Part shown: positions 36,252 through 46,129 of the stretch, piece by piece | Layout: each line of letters opens with the position of its first letter | How positions within the stretch are numbered: position 1 is the stretch's first letter | Notes under the pieces: generated by a model | What the model saw: only the letters and a program-made list of their open reading frames with translations | Told to the model about the DNA's origin: nothing | The model's database searches: none | Translations under genes and position numbers: made by a program | Origin: Bisbaumannia pacifica | GTDB lineage: Bacteria; Pseudomonadota; Gammaproteobacteria; Pseudomonadales; Halomonadaceae | Direction: 5' to 3' | Length of the DNA: 64,000 nt | Assembly: GCF_007989625.1 (NCBI RefSeq) | Contig: NZ_BJUK01000012.1 | Location: 33,942 to 97,941, forward strand

Positions 36252-37183
36252 CAATGTCCTCCTTGAGATGCCTGGGAACCGGCCTGTCGGCTGATCGCCA
36301 GCACCAGAATCAAGCCCGCCAGCATCAACGCCAGGACGGGAATAAGCTGTGCCGACTCGCCGGTCAGCAGCGCATAGTCATGGGGCAGCAGGTAGCGATA
36401 ATCCAGGGGAATCATCTGCTGCTCGGGCCCCAGTTGATAGCTCACCAGCTCGCGCCAGGGCCACAGCAGCGGCAGGGCGCCGACGATAAAGCCGATCATC
36501 AGCTGCAGGGTGCCGGTACGGGCATGCCGGAGCAACCAAGAGAGCAGCCGCGAGAAGCAGAACAGGCCGATGGCACAGCCCACCCCGAACTGGGCGATCA
36601 AGGCCAGATCGAAGCTCTTGATGCCCTCCATCACGGTGCCATAGAGCCCCATGGTCAGCAGCAGAAAGCTCCCGGAAACCCCCGGCAGCAGCATGGCGCT
36701 GATGGCGATGGCGCCGGCCACCACCAGCATCAACGGCTCCACCCCCAGCTCCGCCACGATGGGCATCAGCCCCGGCAGGGCGCGGGCCAGCAGCAGGCCG
36801 CCGATCAACGGCAGGATATGCCAGTAGCGCCAGTAGCGCAGGCTGCGGCTGACCACCAGGGCCGAGGCGGCCACCAGGCCGAAGAAGAAGGCATCCAGCA
36901 ACAGCGGCTGGGTCTCCAGCAGCCAGGTGATCAGATGCGCCACACTGACCAGGCTGATCGCGATCCCCAGCAGCAGCGGCAGCAGGAAGGCCAGGTTGAG
37001 GTGCGCCACCAGGCCGCCGCGGCGCCAGGCACCGAAGGCCTCGGGGCCGAATTGCTTGATGGTGTGAATCAGCTCCTCGTAGATGCCGGTGACGAAGGCG
37101 ATGGTGCCTCCGGAGACGCCGGGAACCGCATCGGCGGCCCCCATGCCGGCGCCCTTGAGGAAGAGGGTAACCTTGGACTTCAA
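36251..37183 (-). CDS. DUF368 membrane protein
   Basis: A 310-residue protein with eight or nine hydrophobic helices and the DUF368 hallmarks 'GMGAADAVPGVSGGTIAF' near the N-terminus and 'LPGVSGSFLLLTMGLYG' in the middle. Members of this family have been linked to flipping or recycling of polyprenyl phosphate (the DedA/DUF368 undecaprenyl-phosphate translocases), which would fit its coupling to cell-wall genes. It overlaps pcm by 4 bp and nlpD by 1 bp, so it is embedded in the conserved surE-pcm-nlpD-rpoS run. Confidence 0.88.
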   Translation of the reverse strand: MKSKVTLFLKGAGMGAADAVPGVSGGTIAFVTGIYEELIHTIKQFGPEAFGAWRRGGLVAHLNLAFLLPLLLGIAISLVSVAHLITWLLETQPLLLDAFFFGLVAASALVVSRSLRYWRYWHILPLIGGLLLARALPGLMPIVAELGVEPLMLVVAGAIAISAMLLPGVSGSFLLLTMGLYGTVMEGIKSFDLALIAQFGVGCAIGLFCFSRLLSWLLRHARTGTLQLMIGFIVGALPLLWPWRELVSYQLGPEQQMIPLDYRYLLPHDYALLTGESAQLIPVLALMLAGLILVLAISRQAGSQASQGGH

Positions 37184-37845
37184 CGAATGACTCCTTCCAG
37201 TAACGGCACGAAGCGAACCCGCTCGAGCCGCTGATATTCATAACCCTGTCCCTGGCGCTGAACCCGGGTCAACCACTGCTGGCCATCGCCATCCTCCAGC
37301 GGGGCGATCAGCACCCCGCCCTCCGTCAGTTGCTCCAGCAGCGCCTCGGGCAGCTCGCTGGCGCAGGCGGTCAGCAGGATCACGTCGAAGGGCGCTGCTT
37401 CCGGCCAGCCATGGCCGCCATCGGCCAGGCGCAGGTGAACCGGGTGAGCCGCCAGGCGCCGCAGGCGTTCCGCGGCGCGACGGTGCAAGGCAGCGATACG
37501 TTCCACCGACCAGACCTCGGGCACCAGTCGGGCCAGGATCAGGGTCTGGTAGCCGGACCCGGTGCCGATCTCCAGCACCCGCCGTGGCGCTTCTCTGACC
37601 ACCAGTTCGCTCATGCGTGCCACCATCCACGGCTGGGAAAGCGTCTGGCCGTGGCCGATGGGCAGGGCGGTATCTTCGTAGGCGCGGTGGGCCAAGGCTT
37701 CGTCGAGGAAGAGGTGGCGCGGCTCGGCGGCCATCGCCTCCAGCACCCGGGGGTCGTCGATACCGGCCCGGGCCAGGCGCCGCGCCAGGCGATCCCGGGT
37801 GCGCTGGGAGGTCATGCCGATACCGCGTAATTCAAGCGAGTGCAT
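37180..37845 (-). CDS. pcm: Protein-L-isoaspartate O-methyltransferase
   Basis: A 221-residue SAM methyltransferase with motif I '[12 protein letters not shown]' and the PCMT segment '[19 protein letters not shown]'. It repairs isoaspartyl damage in proteins. The start at 37845 overlaps the end of surE by 14 bp and follows GAGG. An alternative in-frame ATG at 37815 would give the E. coli-like N-terminus, so about ten residues at the start are uncertain. Confidence 0.94.
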   Translation of the reverse strand: MHSLELRGIGMTSQRTRDRLARRLARAGIDDPRVLEAMAAEPRHLFLDEALAHRAYEDTALPIGHGQTLSQPWMVARMSELVVREAPRRVLEIGTGSGYQTLILARLVPEVWSVERIAALHRRAAERLRRLAAHPVHLRLADGGHGWPEAAPFDVILLTACASELPEALLEQLTEGGVLIAPLEDGDGQQWLTRVQRQGQGYEYQRLERVRFVPLLEGVIR

Positions 37846-38578
37846 CCAGCCAGCCTCGTACGTCGGCCAGGGCCGCCTGCCGGGTCAGGTCGGTCTGCAG
37901 CGGCGTGATGGAGACATACCCCGCCTCGACGGCAGCGAAATCGGTATCGGGGCCATCGTCGGCACTCTCCCCCACGGCGGCGATCCAGTAGCGCTCGCGG
38001 CCCCGGGGGTCCTGTACCCGCAGCGGGCGGGCGGCGGGGCCGCGAAAGCCCAGCCGCGTCACCCGAAAGCCCTGGATCTGGTCCCAGGGCAGGTCGGGGA
38101 CATTGACATTGAGCAGGCTGCGCGGCGGCAGCGACAGGGTATCGGCGGCCCCTACCAGGCTCGCCGCCACCCGGCCGGCGGTCTCGAAATGGCGATGCCC
38201 TACCAGCGACATGGCGATGGCCGGCCGGCCCAGGTTGCGCCCCTCCATGGCCGCCGCCACGGTGCCGGAGTAGAGAACGTCGTCGCCCAGGTTGGCGCCG
38301 TGGTTGATGCCGGAGATCACCAGGTCCGGAGTCTCCTCCCAGAGGTCGCTGACGCCCAGGTAGACGCAGTCCGCCGGGGTGCCGTCGACGCTGTAGAAGC
38401 CGTTGTCCAGGGCATTGAGGGCCAGCGGCCGGGTCAGGGTCAGGGAGTTGCTGGCCCCGCTCTTGTCGCGGTCCGGGGCCACCACCCGCAGCCGCGCGAT
38501 CCCCGTCAAGGCATCATACAGGGCCCGCAGGCCCGGGGCGTGGACGCCATCGTCATTGGAGAGCAGCAGTCGTCGCAT
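37832..38578 (-). CDS. surE: 5'/3'-nucleotidase SurE
   Basis: A 248-residue SurE phosphatase. The metal-binding '[13 protein letters not shown]' opens the protein, followed by '[15 protein letters not shown]' and '[18 protein letters not shown]'. It removes phosphate from nucleoside monophosphates under stress. The ATG at 38578 follows GAGGACCAAGG, and the longer frame to 38821 lies in the truD intergenic region and has no match. It is 68 bp downstream of truD. Confidence 0.96.
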   Translation of the reverse strand: MRRLLLSNDDGVHAPGLRALYDALTGIARLRVVAPDRDKSGASNSLTLTRPLALNALDNGFYSVDGTPADCVYLGVSDLWEETPDLVISGINHGANLGDDVLYSGTVAAAMEGRNLGRPAIAMSLVGHRHFETAGRVAASLVGAADTLSLPPRSLLNVNVPDLPWDQIQGFRVTRLGFRGPAARPLRVQDPRGRERYWIAAVGESADDGPDTDFAAVEAGYVSITPLQTDLTRQAALADVRGWLDALA

Positions 38579-38646
38579 CCTTGGTCCTCGTCTTGTCCGT
38601 CGGCCGCGCGGATGCTTCCTCGGCGCAGCGCCGTCGGATTCGGGGG

Positions 38647-39696
38647 CTATAGGGTCGGGTGAGTCATCAGTTCGCGAAGCACGGCGGTGGCGAAGCCGCC
38701 CCGGGGCAGGTCGAAGGCGAGCCATACCCCATGCGCATCGCGCTGCAGGCTGGGGTTGCCCAGGCGCAGGCGCAGGGCGCGCCGCCCCAGGCTGACCCCG
38801 GCGGCCTCGAGGCCGGCACACAGTGCCGGCGCTGCCGTCGTCAGGGCCTGCTCTCGCCGCGCCGCCTGGTCGCGGCTGCCCAGGCGCCCCTTGCCCCAGA
38901 GCACGCCGCTGGGGTGCAGGTCGAGGCGCTCGGCCCGGGCCAGGAGCGCCTCATCCGGCGTCTCCACCAAGAACTGGCTGGCGGTGCCATCCAGGATCAC
39001 CAGCTCGCCGGGCAGCGGCGTGGCCCAGCTCCCCTCGGCGAGGCGCGTCGCCAGCAACTCATTGAAGAGGTAGCTGCGCGCCGCGGAGAGCAGCAGGCCC
39101 TCCGGGTCGGCACGCTTGCGCCAGCCCCGCGCCAGCAGGGCCTCGGCGCGCCCCAGGTTGCGCCCCTCGTGGCCGAAGCGCTGGGGGCCGAAATAGTTGG
39201 GTACGCCCTGCTCCACCAGCGCCTGCCAGCGGGCATCGAAGTCGTCGGCCTCACAGGCCTCGCCGGTAAGGCGCAGGCGGAAGCGGTTGCCCTTGTGCAC
39301 CCCGCGCTTGAGCTTGCGCGGATGGCGGCACAGCTTGAGCAGCCGCACCGGGGTCTCCCCCAGGCGCGCCGCCAGGTCCTCCGGGGCCTCGCGCCCGGGC
39401 AGGTGCACCGACAGCCACTGGCGGGTCACCGCCTGGCGATCCTTGAGGCCGGCGTAGCCGATATCCCGGGGCCGTACCTCGCAGGCCCGAGCCAGGCGCT
39501 TGACCAGCTCGAGGGTGGTCAGGTCGCGCTTCTCCACCCATAGCCAGAGGTGTTCCCCTTCGCCTTGCGGGGCGAAGTCGAGCAGTTCCTCTACCAGGAA
39601 GGCCTCGGGGGTGGCGCGATACGCCCCCGGCGGCGGCGTGCCGAGGCGCGCCTCCAGGGCCCGCGGCCAGTTCGGTGGCCAGCGAATCTCGCTCAT
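38647..39696 (-). CDS. truD: tRNA pseudouridine(13) synthase TruD
   Basis: A 349-residue TruD. The catalytic aspartate is in '[18 protein letters not shown]', and the family-specific '[18 protein letters not shown]' and TRUD insertion domain follow. It makes pseudouridine 13 in tRNA-Glu. It overlaps ispF by 4 bp (ATGA), as in the conserved ispDF-truD-surE order. Confidence 0.96.
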   Translation of the reverse strand: MSEIRWPPNWPRALEARLGTPPPGAYRATPEAFLVEELLDFAPQGEGEHLWLWVEKRDLTTLELVKRLARACEVRPRDIGYAGLKDRQAVTRQWLSVHLPGREAPEDLAARLGETPVRLLKLCRHPRKLKRGVHKGNRFRLRLTGEACEADDFDARWQALVEQGVPNYFGPQRFGHEGRNLGRAEALLARGWRKRADPEGLLLSAARSYLFNELLATRLAEGSWATPLPGELVILDGTASQFLVETPDEALLARAERLDLHPSGVLWGKGRLGSRDQAARREQALTTAAPALCAGLEAAGVSLGRRALRLRLGNPSLQRDAHGVWLAFDLPRGGFATAVLRELMTHPTL

Positions 39697-40184
39697 GCGT
39701 CGCCCTCATGGCGCTCCAGCAGCACCACCGCCTCGGCGGCGATGCCTTCGCCACGGCCGGTGAAGCCCAGCCGCTCGGTGGTGGTGGCCTTGAGGTTGAT
39801 GGCATCCCGTGGTGCCGCCAGGTCCTCGGCCAGGTGGTCCACCATGGCCGCCAGGTGAGGCGCCATCTTGGGGGCCTGGGCGATCAGGGTGGCGTCCAGG
39901 TTGCCGAGCCGGTAGCCGGCCTGGGTCACCAGGCGATGGACATGGCGCAGCAGGTCGCGGCTATCGGCGCCGGCCCAGGCGGCATCGGTGTCGGGGAAGT
40001 GACGGCCGATATCACCTAGCGCACAGGCGCCGAGCAGGGCATCGCAGATGGCGTGCAGCAGCACATCGCCATCGGAATGGGCCACGAAGCCGCGGTCGAA
40101 GGGGATGCGTACCCCGCCCAGCATCAGGTGATCGCCCTCGCCGAAGCGATGGACATCGAAGCCGTGGCCGATTCTCAGGCGCAT
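39693..40184 (-). CDS. ispF: 2-C-methyl-D-erythritol 2,4-cyclodiphosphate synthase
   Basis: A 163-residue IspF with the zinc-binding 'GHGFDVHRF' and '[18 protein letters not shown]', then '[11 protein letters not shown]'. It cyclises CDP-methylerythritol phosphate in the MEP isoprenoid pathway; a trimer in the cytoplasm. The start at 40184 shares a base with the stop of ispD (TGATG), which couples translation of the two consecutive pathway enzymes. Confidence 0.97.
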   Translation of the reverse strand: MRLRIGHGFDVHRFGEGDHLMLGGVRIPFDRGFVAHSDGDVLLHAICDALLGACALGDIGRHFPDTDAAWAGADSRDLLRHVHRLVTQAGYRLGNLDATLIAQAPKMAPHLAAMVDHLAEDLAAPRDAINLKATTTERLGFTGRGEGIAAEAVVLLERHEGDA

Positions 40185-40906
40185 CAGGCAGGTTCTCCGG
40201 GGTTGCAATAAGGGGCGTCCTGGCCGGCGAGGATCCATCCCGCCAGGCTCAGGTCGTCGGGATGGGTGACCTTGAGGTTGTCGCGGCGCCCGCTCACCAG
40301 CCTGGGGGCCAGTCCCAGGGCTTCCACCGCCGAGGCCTCGTCGGTGATCGCCACGCCCCGGGCCCGGGCCGCCTCAAGGGCGCGACACAGCAGGGCATAG
40401 CCGAAGCCCTGGGGCGTCAGGGCATGCCAGAGCCCCTCCCGGGGCTCGGTGGCGCGGATATGGCCCCGGCCATCGTCGCGCTTCATGGTATCGGCCACCG
40501 GGGCGGCCAGGATGGCTCCCGCGGCTGCCTCCCGGGCGGCGTCTCTGAGCCGATGCAGGTCATCGACGGTGACACAGGGACGGGCCACGTCATGCACCAG
40601 CACCAGATCGTCGGCACCGGCCTCTTCGGCGATGGCCGCCAGGGCTCCGGCCACGCTGTCCACCCGCTCGGCACCGCCCGGCGTGCGCCGCCAGTCGGCG
40701 AAGGGCACCCACTGGGCATCGAACCAGTCGTCATCGGGGTCGAGGCAGAGGCACAGGCGCGCCTCGGGAAAGGCCTGGTGCAACCGCGTCAGGGTGCGTG
40801 CCAGGATCGGCCGCCCGGCCAGTTCCAGGTACTGCTTGGGTCGGTCCGCGCCCATGCGCTTGCCCTGCCCGGCGGCGGGCACGATCAACCAGAGGTGACG
40901 GCTCAT
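40184..40906 (-). CDS. ispD: 2-C-methyl-D-erythritol 4-phosphate cytidylyltransferase
   Basis: A 240-residue nucleotidyltransferase with the CTP-binding '[20 protein letters not shown]' near the N-terminus and '[12 protein letters not shown]' in the middle. It joins CTP with methylerythritol phosphate, two steps before IspF. It overlaps ftsB by 4 bp. The run ftsB-ispD-ispF-truD-surE-pcm is a single minus-strand series. Confidence 0.96.
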   Translation of the reverse strand: MSRHLWLIVPAAGQGKRMGADRPKQYLELAGRPILARTLTRLHQAFPEARLCLCLDPDDDWFDAQWVPFADWRRTPGGAERVDSVAGALAAIAEEAGADDLVLVHDVARPCVTVDDLHRLRDAAREAAAGAILAAPVADTMKRDDGRGHIRATEPREGLWHALTPQGFGYALLCRALEAARARGVAITDEASAVEALGLAPRLVSGRRDNLKVTHPDDLSLAGWILAGQDAPYCNPGEPA

Positions 40907-41241
40907 GGGCGGCCCTCCCCGATGTCCTGGGACAGGGCATGCTGTTCGATCAGGGCCGATTCAATCACCACCCCGGGCACCCAGAAGAACTGCTCATCGC
41001 GGCGCACCATGCCCAGCTCACTGCGGCCCCGCTCCTCGACGGCATCGAGGCCAGTCTTGAGGTCGCGTACCTCGGCGGCCAGGCGCTGATTACGGGCCCG
41101 CAATGGCTCGTTGGCCGTCTCCATGGCATCGGCCCGGGCACGGGTTTCGGCGAGCTCGCGCAGGCCACCCTCGCCGAGCCAGAGGCGATACTGGAGCAAG
41201 ACGATCAGCACCAGCAGCACGCCGGCCAGCCACTTGAGCAT
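40903..41241 (-). CDS. ftsB: Cell division protein FtsB
   Basis: A 112-residue bitopic protein with a short cytoplasmic start, one membrane helix ('LKWLAGVLLVLIVLLQYRLW') and a periplasmic coiled coil (about 28-70, rich in R, A and E). It bridges FtsQ and FtsL in the divisome. First gene of the isp-surE-rpoS run; the 168 bp before it probably carry the promoter. Confidence 0.92.
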   Translation of the reverse strand: MLKWLAGVLLVLIVLLQYRLWLGEGGLRELAETRARADAMETANEPLRARNQRLAAEVRDLKTGLDAVEERGRSELGMVRRDEQFFWVPGVVIESALIEQHALSQDIGEGRP

Positions 41242-41409
41242 CGGGTCATCCCATCCACGAAAAGGTCGGCGCCGATTATGCCATTATCGCCGGCGTGGCG
41301 GCGAGTCGTGTCGAGGAGCCATCCCGCTCTCGAGCCATGACCTCAGGCGTCGCAAAACAGCGAGACCCCGAGGGCCTCGCTGGCGGTAGGAAGCGTTTCG
41401 TGAAGGAGC

Positions 41410-42480
41410 CTAGATCTGGAAGGGCATGCGGAAGGTCAGGCTGATATCGGAGGCATCGTCGGTCAGGCCAAACCCGAAACTCGTGACGACAGAAACGTCT
41501 TCACTCAAGGCATAGGTACCGCCGATATTGAATACCCCGACATTGGCCTCACTACCCACGACCTTATTGGTCACGCCATTCTGGGTGGTCTCCGACTGGC
41601 GGATATACTCATGCGAGTAGGAGAGTGACAGGCTCAGCCGCTCGTTAAGGGCGAAGGCCGTCCCCATGCCCAGGCGGATCGTATCCCCCAGCTTGACATC
41701 ACCCGGCTGGGCGCCATCGCTCGCCGAGATATCGTCGAAGCTCTCCTCGAAGTTGTAGGTATACCCCAGGTTGGCGAAGACGATGGCGGGATCCAGCGTC
41801 TTGAGAACCGAAGCCCCCAGGCTGACGCCCCAGACCCCGTTACCGGTCGGTAATTCATCAGGAATGTTCAGGTTCGTATTGGGATCCTCACGCAGGGCGA
41901 TACCATAGGGGTCGGTCCCGGTGGGGGCCCGTACGCCAAGGCTCACGACCACATCGGGGCGGGTCAGCGTCTCGGGCAGGAGGCGATAGGAGAGGGACAG
42001 GCTGATATCACCGATATCGGCCTCGGACACCGAGGCCTCGCTATTACGCTCGGTGGAAAACTCATCGCCGATGGACTGATAAGTGCTGGAACGATAGACG
42101 AAGGGCAACCCCAACCCCACTTCGAGACGATCCGTCAGGCCATAACGCGTATTGATATCAAAGGTGGTAATGTGACTCTGGACGGTATCGACGTTAATTT
42201 CGCCAAGGAAGATCGCATCCAGGGCCAGGAACCCTCGCAGGGCCAGTTGAGAGCGATCCGAGTAGGAGTAGTTGATACCGGGCTCGATGGTCAATCTATC
42301 GGAAAACAGGGCATGCTCCTCGCGCAGGACGTTTTCCACGCTCTGGCTCGGCCGAGCCTCGCGCACCACCTCTCCCTCGGCCCTCTCCTGAGCGGTGGCT
42401 ACACCCATGCCACCCAGGGCGGCAATGGCAAGACACAGCGACGATGTTCCCTTACGAATGATCGGCTTGCATTTATCCAC
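41410..42480 (-). CDS. fapF: FapF-like outer-membrane beta-barrel
   Basis: A 356-residue protein with a signal peptide (about 1-30, 'AIAALGGMGVATAQE'), a short charged segment, then amphipathic strands with a C-terminal beta-signal ending in 'LTFRMPFQI'. It resembles the MetA-pathway / Fap-type barrel proteins (PF13557 style). In the known Fap system FapF is the trimeric export pore for amyloid subunits. It is last of the seven-gene operon, after fapE-like with a 119-bp gap. FapF identity rests on position as well as fold. Confidence 0.68.
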   Translation of the reverse strand: MDKCKPIIRKGTSSLCLAIAALGGMGVATAQERAEGEVVREARPSQSVENVLREEHALFSDRLTIEPGINYSYSDRSQLALRGFLALDAIFLGEINVDTVQSHITTFDINTRYGLTDRLEVGLGLPFVYRSSTYQSIGDEFSTERNSEASVSEADIGDISLSLSYRLLPETLTRPDVVVSLGVRAPTGTDPYGIALREDPNTNLNIPDELPTGNGVWGVSLGASVLKTLDPAIVFANLGYTYNFEESFDDISASDGAQPGDVKLGDTIRLGMGTAFALNERLSLSLSYSHEYIRQSETTQNGVTNKVVGSEANVGVFNIGGTYALSEDVSVVTSFGFGLTDDASDISLTFRMPFQI

Positions 42481-42599
42481 TGGGCTCTCCTTGGTACCAA
42501 GAGGCTAGGTTATCCATGGTGCTGCCCTTCAACGATTGACAGCCAAGCATCGCCACGGGGCAGGCTAAGTGTAGTCAAGCGCCTCGTTGAGGCCGCGCG

Positions 42600-43394
42600 C
42601 TAGCGCACACCAAGATGACGAACCGATTCAACGGCATGACGCATTCCGACATTGCCCGAACCAACCGGCTGCCGCTGCATATAAAGCTCCAGCCGAGCCA
42701 AGTTATGGACCTGTTGTCCGCTGCTGCTTAACTGAATCGACTGACGTACCCCTAACCTAGGAGCAATGCGCTGCTCGATGCGTCCCACTCCCGGTATGTT
42801 CAACTCGACACCGGGGCCCAGCTGTCCCTGATTCACGGCCAGGCGTATCCCGGAATCGAGGTGCCGCTCCATGCTAGCCTGCCCCGACTGACCCAACCCA
42901 CTGAATTGATCAGCACTCCGCACGTCGACCTGAAAATCATTGGCCGCCGAATTGAAGTCTCCCCCGGCCTGTATCGTCTGAACGACACCATAGGCATTGT
43001 CGGTCCCGGCATTGACGACCATGGCCCCATTACTGGGCGGAAGGGCTGCGCCGCTATCCACCTCTATCATGGTCAGGTTTGGTTCGAAGGTGACCCGTGG
43101 AGCCGAGCCGCTCAGATCACCGCGAAAGTGGGTCTCGGCACGCAGATAGCCTCCTCCGCTAGTGTGCCACTCGCTACGCATTTGCACGCCGAAGTACACC
43201 AAGCGGCCGCGCTCGACGAAACGCCCCCTGAGCTGCCCCAGCTCCTGATCGCTCAGTTGGCGTCCCGACGAAAAGTCGTCGAAGCTGGTCACTTCGGCAT
43301 GGGCTAGCCCGCCCAACGCAAGGCTGGAAGCCATTGCCGTCAGGGCGAGGGTTCTTACTACCCCCTGATACGTTCGATTCTCCTTGCAGTTCAT
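42600..43394 (-). CDS. Secreted Fap-operon protein with LRGRF motif (FapE position)
   Basis: A 264-residue secreted protein: signal peptide about 1-33, then 'LSDQELGQLRGRFV' (47-60), then a beta-rich, glutamine- and serine-rich body. The same L-x-D-x-x-L-x-x-L-R-G-R-F-V segment occurs in the first protein of the operon (46681). It sits where fapE lies in Pseudomonas (between fapD and fapF), but I do not recognise clear FapE similarity. The motif resembles leader sequences cut by C39 peptidases, and a C39-like protein is encoded just upstream. The ATG at 43394 follows GAGGGTACCGTC. Confidence 0.6.
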   Translation of the reverse strand: MNCKENRTYQGVVRTLALTAMASSLALGGLAHAEVTSFDDFSSGRQLSDQELGQLRGRFVERGRLVYFGVQMRSEWHTSGGGYLRAETHFRGDLSGSAPRVTFEPNLTMIEVDSGAALPPSNGAMVVNAGTDNAYGVVQTIQAGGDFNSAANDFQVDVRSADQFSGLGQSGQASMERHLDSGIRLAVNQGQLGPGVELNIPGVGRIEQRIAPRLGVRQSIQLSSSGQQVHNLARLELYMQRQPVGSGNVGMRHAVESVRHLGVR

Positions 43395-43442
43395 GACGGT
43401 ACCCTCATTACGTAGGGTCATGCCTCACTCGCTATAGGTCTG

Positions 43443-44150
43443 CTATAGAAGGTCAGCATGGCGAAAACCGAAATCGAGTAAGTTCTGATTGGTCAAAGGC
43501 GCGAAAACATCCTGCATGCGATGCGCCGTCAGTGGCTGCCTGGGACTCAACAAGACGGTATCGCGGTCGAAGCCTTCGCCCACCACGGCGAAGATGACGC
43601 CGTTCCAGGCCTCCAGGAACTCATCGCGACGCATCACGCGATTGCCCAGGGCCGGATCGCCCACATAGACGCGATCACCGCTGGCCCGCTTCATCACCAC
43701 GAAATGCTTGTAGCCATCCAGGTCCAATAGCACGATCACCGGAATGGAGACCGACTCCAGGGTATCCTCGGCCACTTCATAGCCGCGCCCGCGAAAGCCG
43801 AGCCCCTCGACATAGTTCTTGATATCGAGCAGCGAAAAGCCCTGCACGCGCACCAGCTCGGGGTCGGCGACCTCCAGCATGCCTTCCAGGACACTCGCCT
43901 CGGTAATCTCGTCGTGCTGGTAGGCATAGCGCAGGATGGTGGCCAGCGAGGCCGCCGCGCAGGAAAAGTCGGTCTGCTGTTCGATCAGATTGGCGAAGCG
44001 TCGCTCGCGAATCGACTCGACGTTCTTGGTCACCATCGTCCCGGGTACGACGGTGCCCAGGCGCACTCCCGCCGCCTGGGCATCGAAGAACCATGCCCCC
44101 GAACAGAGCAAAGCCACCGAAACGACAGCACAGGATCTTATAAGCTCCAT
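43443..44150 (-). CDS. fapD: FapD-like C39 family peptidase
   Basis: A 235-residue secreted or anchored protein: N-terminal hydrophobic segment (8-28) followed by a peptidase C39-like domain. The triad is complete: C64 in 'QQTDFSCAAASLATIL', H149 in 'GYKHFVVMK' and D165 in 'VYVGDPALG', with Q58/Q59 as oxyanion residue. FapD of Pseudomonas is the same type and is needed for amyloid export. Its substrates here may be the neighbouring secreted proteins that share an L-S/T-D motif. It lies 88 bp after the fibril gene, with a strong hairpin between. Confidence 0.8.
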   Translation of the reverse strand: MELIRSCAVVSVALLCSGAWFFDAQAAGVRLGTVVPGTMVTKNVESIRERRFANLIEQQTDFSCAAASLATILRYAYQHDEITEASVLEGMLEVADPELVRVQGFSLLDIKNYVEGLGFRGRGYEVAEDTLESVSIPVIVLLDLDGYKHFVVMKRASGDRVYVGDPALGNRVMRRDEFLEAWNGVIFAVVGEGFDRDTVLLSPRQPLTAHRMQDVFAPLTNQNLLDFGFRHADLL

Positions 44151-44191
44151 TACCCACTATCCTCCCTGGCACTGAGGCGCTCCCAAGATAA

Positions 44192-44219
44192 CTCCCGACC
44201 CGCCGAAGCGGGCCGGGAG
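44192..44219 (-). terminator. UUCG-tetraloop hairpin after the fibril gene
   Basis: On the minus strand CTCCCGGCCCGC and GCGGGTCGGGAG pair over 12 bp (one G-U) around a TTCG loop, 20 bp after the fapC-like stop. No T-run follows. It could be a partial terminator, or protect the 3' end so that the fibril gene is expressed above its downstream neighbours. Confidence 0.65.
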
Positions 44220-44238
44220 GGTCCATGGCGTCCTACTA

Positions 44239-45459
44239 TTAATTTTCCCCACCACCACCAGCCATGGCTCCACTGGTGGAAGAGGCAATCGCCAGAGAGT
44301 TACGCTGCATATTATTGGTACCGGCGGTAATATTAACACCCACATTACCACTAGCACCACGCAGGGCATCGCCACCCAGAACAGCGGTATTGCTATGATC
44401 GACTCGCACGTCTCTCCACTCTAGGCTGGAGCCAGAAGCGGTGCCAGATAGTTCCATTCTTCCACTTTCACGGAACCAGAGCCGTCCCCGCTCATCACCC
44501 TCAAACTTCCCATCATCACCGGCAGGGGATTCGTCATCAAAATCCATATGGCCAGCATACTGGGCGCTGCTACTAGGGTGTCCCTCATTCTGATCACCAC
44601 CCAACCAGATCTCTGGATAGACATCATTGGTCTGATTCCAGGTACCATCATAACCACCAGAACCCCGGACAGTGCCACCGTTATAGGTACCTTCTAAGTA
44701 AATATCCTCTTCATATTCACTACCACGATAAAGGGTAATCACACCTGAATTATCGGTATAATTGGCGTAGGCGGTCTGCTGACCAGCAGCGGTGGCCCGA
44801 GCAGAACCGGAGCTAGTATTGGAAGACGCCGCCAGGGAATTCTGCTGGACATTACCAACGCCAGCGGCAATATTAACGCCAATATTACCGGTCGCTCCGC
44901 GCAGGGCACTACCCGCCATTCGTGCATCATTGGGGCTGCCGTGATTAGTGACAGTATTGGCAGTCGTAGACTGAGCGGAGTAGGCCTCGGCCTGACCAAA
45001 GACACGATTGGCATCCGAAGCGGAAAGGGCAGCATCATTGGCCTGAGCATTATTATCACCGGCGGCCACGTTAATGCCGATATTCCCGGAAACGGCCTCA
45101 CCAACGGCGCCACCTTCTCCACCTTCTCCACCAGAACCACCGAAGTCACGACCGGCATTACCACCCACACGGGCAGTGTTTTCCGAGTCAACATTCATCA
45201 CTTCGTTGTAATCTACCACTTGTTTACTATCAACCAAAGCCCCGGAATAATTACCAGGATTACTCCTTACACGGACGCGAATATCAAACTCTTTATCGGT
45301 AGTTGAGTTATGCTCTAGATCCACAGAGATATCATTCTCAAACTCTGTATCTAGCGATGTATATAGATCGTGCTCATGATCCCTGTCGGCCAGTGCATAG
45401 GGGGCCACCATCAGGGCGGTAATTGCCAGAGCCAACGGAGCTTTTTGGAACGTTTTCAT
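44239..45459 (-). CDS. fapC: FapC-like major amyloid fibril subunit
   Basis: A 406-residue secreted protein: signal peptide 1-24, acidic N-terminal region, then three imperfect repeats. Their cores are 'GNIGINVAAGDNNAQAN' (125-141), 'GNIGVNIAAGVGNVQQN' (191-207) and 'GNVGVNITAGTNNMQRN' (371-387), each followed by a small/Ser-rich stretch. Repeats 2 and 3 are preceded by 'ALRGA'. Linkers are about 50 and 160 residues, the second very acidic. This G-V-N-x-A-A-G-x-x-N-x-Q-x-N pattern is the hallmark of Fap amyloid repeats. There is no C-terminal C-x-x-C, unlike Pseudomonas FapC. GC is visibly lower than in flanking genes. Confidence 0.78.
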   Translation of the reverse strand: MKTFQKAPLALAITALMVAPYALADRDHEHDLYTSLDTEFENDISVDLEHNSTTDKEFDIRVRVRSNPGNYSGALVDSKQVVDYNEVMNVDSENTARVGGNAGRDFGGSGGEGGEGGAVGEAVSGNIGINVAAGDNNAQANDAALSASDANRVFGQAEAYSAQSTTANTVTNHGSPNDARMAGSALRGATGNIGVNIAAGVGNVQQNSLAASSNTSSGSARATAAGQQTAYANYTDNSGVITLYRGSEYEEDIYLEGTYNGGTVRGSGGYDGTWNQTNDVYPEIWLGGDQNEGHPSSSAQYAGHMDFDDESPAGDDGKFEGDERGRLWFRESGRMELSGTASGSSLEWRDVRVDHSNTAVLGGDALRGASGNVGVNITAGTNNMQRNSLAIASSTSGAMAGGGGEN

Positions 45460-45508
45460 GATCTTTCTCCCGAATGAACCGAATCGTCCTTCCTATTGCT
45501 TATGAATG

Positions 45509-46126
45509 CTACGGCGACAGCGTCATATTCATGCGGAAGCTGTTGCGCGTCGCATTTCCCGTACCGGCTGATTGGCTGACCTGGATCACACCCCGGGCAT
45601 CCACGAAGGTCGACGCATCGATCTCGACTCGACGTGAACTCCCCGAATTGCTCTCCTCGGTCCCGCTCAGCCCCTCCCTTCCGGCCTGGACCCGCTGCAG
45701 CGATGCATCGCTGAGGTCGCTGGCCGCGATGCCCAGAGCCACACTGAAGGTGTTGCTCTGCACATTTCCGAGACCCGCCGCCTGGTTGATGGATAGCCAG
45801 CCTTCTGCCTGGCGATAGGCGCGGTCTTCGATAACCACATCATTGATCGATTGGATTCCTCTGTTATCGAGATGAACGCGTTGAGATATCAGCTGCCCGG
45901 TCGAGGCCTGCTGTCCCAAGGCGATCACCCCACTATTGCTCTGCAGGTTATTGCTTCCTGCCGCCATATTAGTGGCACTGACCCCGTGGATATGGCTCAG
46001 GGCACTTCCCCCCAATACCGTGCCGTTATGCAACTCACCCAACTCCTGGGAATAGGCGTCTAGGGTGGTCATCACTCCGACTAAGACAAGAAGACCGGTC
46101 AGCGCCCTGTTATTTCGCTTTTTCAT
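45509..46126 (-). CDS. fapB: FapB-like minor amyloid subunit / nucleator
   Basis: A 205-residue secreted protein with a signal peptide (1-26) and three repeats related to those of the fibril protein: 'SATNMAAGSNNLQSN' (50-64), 'LSINQAAGLGNVQSN' (111-125) and 'IQVSQSAGTGNATRN' (181-195). Between repeats 2 and 3 is 'LSDASLQRVQAGR' (138-150), which matches the L-S/T-D motif of three other operon proteins. Size, repeat number and position before the fapC-like gene fit FapB, the nucleator. Ends 49 bp before the fapC-like start. Confidence 0.72.
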   Translation of the reverse strand: MKKRNNRALTGLLVLVGVMTTLDAYSQELGELHNGTVLGGSALSHIHGVSATNMAAGSNNLQSNSGVIALGQQASTGQLISQRVHLDNRGIQSINDVVIEDRAYRQAEGWLSINQAAGLGNVQSNTFSVALGIAASDLSDASLQRVQAGREGLSGTEESNSGSSRRVEIDASTFVDARGVIQVSQSAGTGNATRNSFRMNMTLSP

Positions 46127-46129
46127 GGC

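Noticed and set aside
44239..46126. Repeats as CRISPR or tandem DNA repeats
   Set aside because: The repeats are at protein level, imperfect in DNA and unevenly spaced; they are amyloid repeats.
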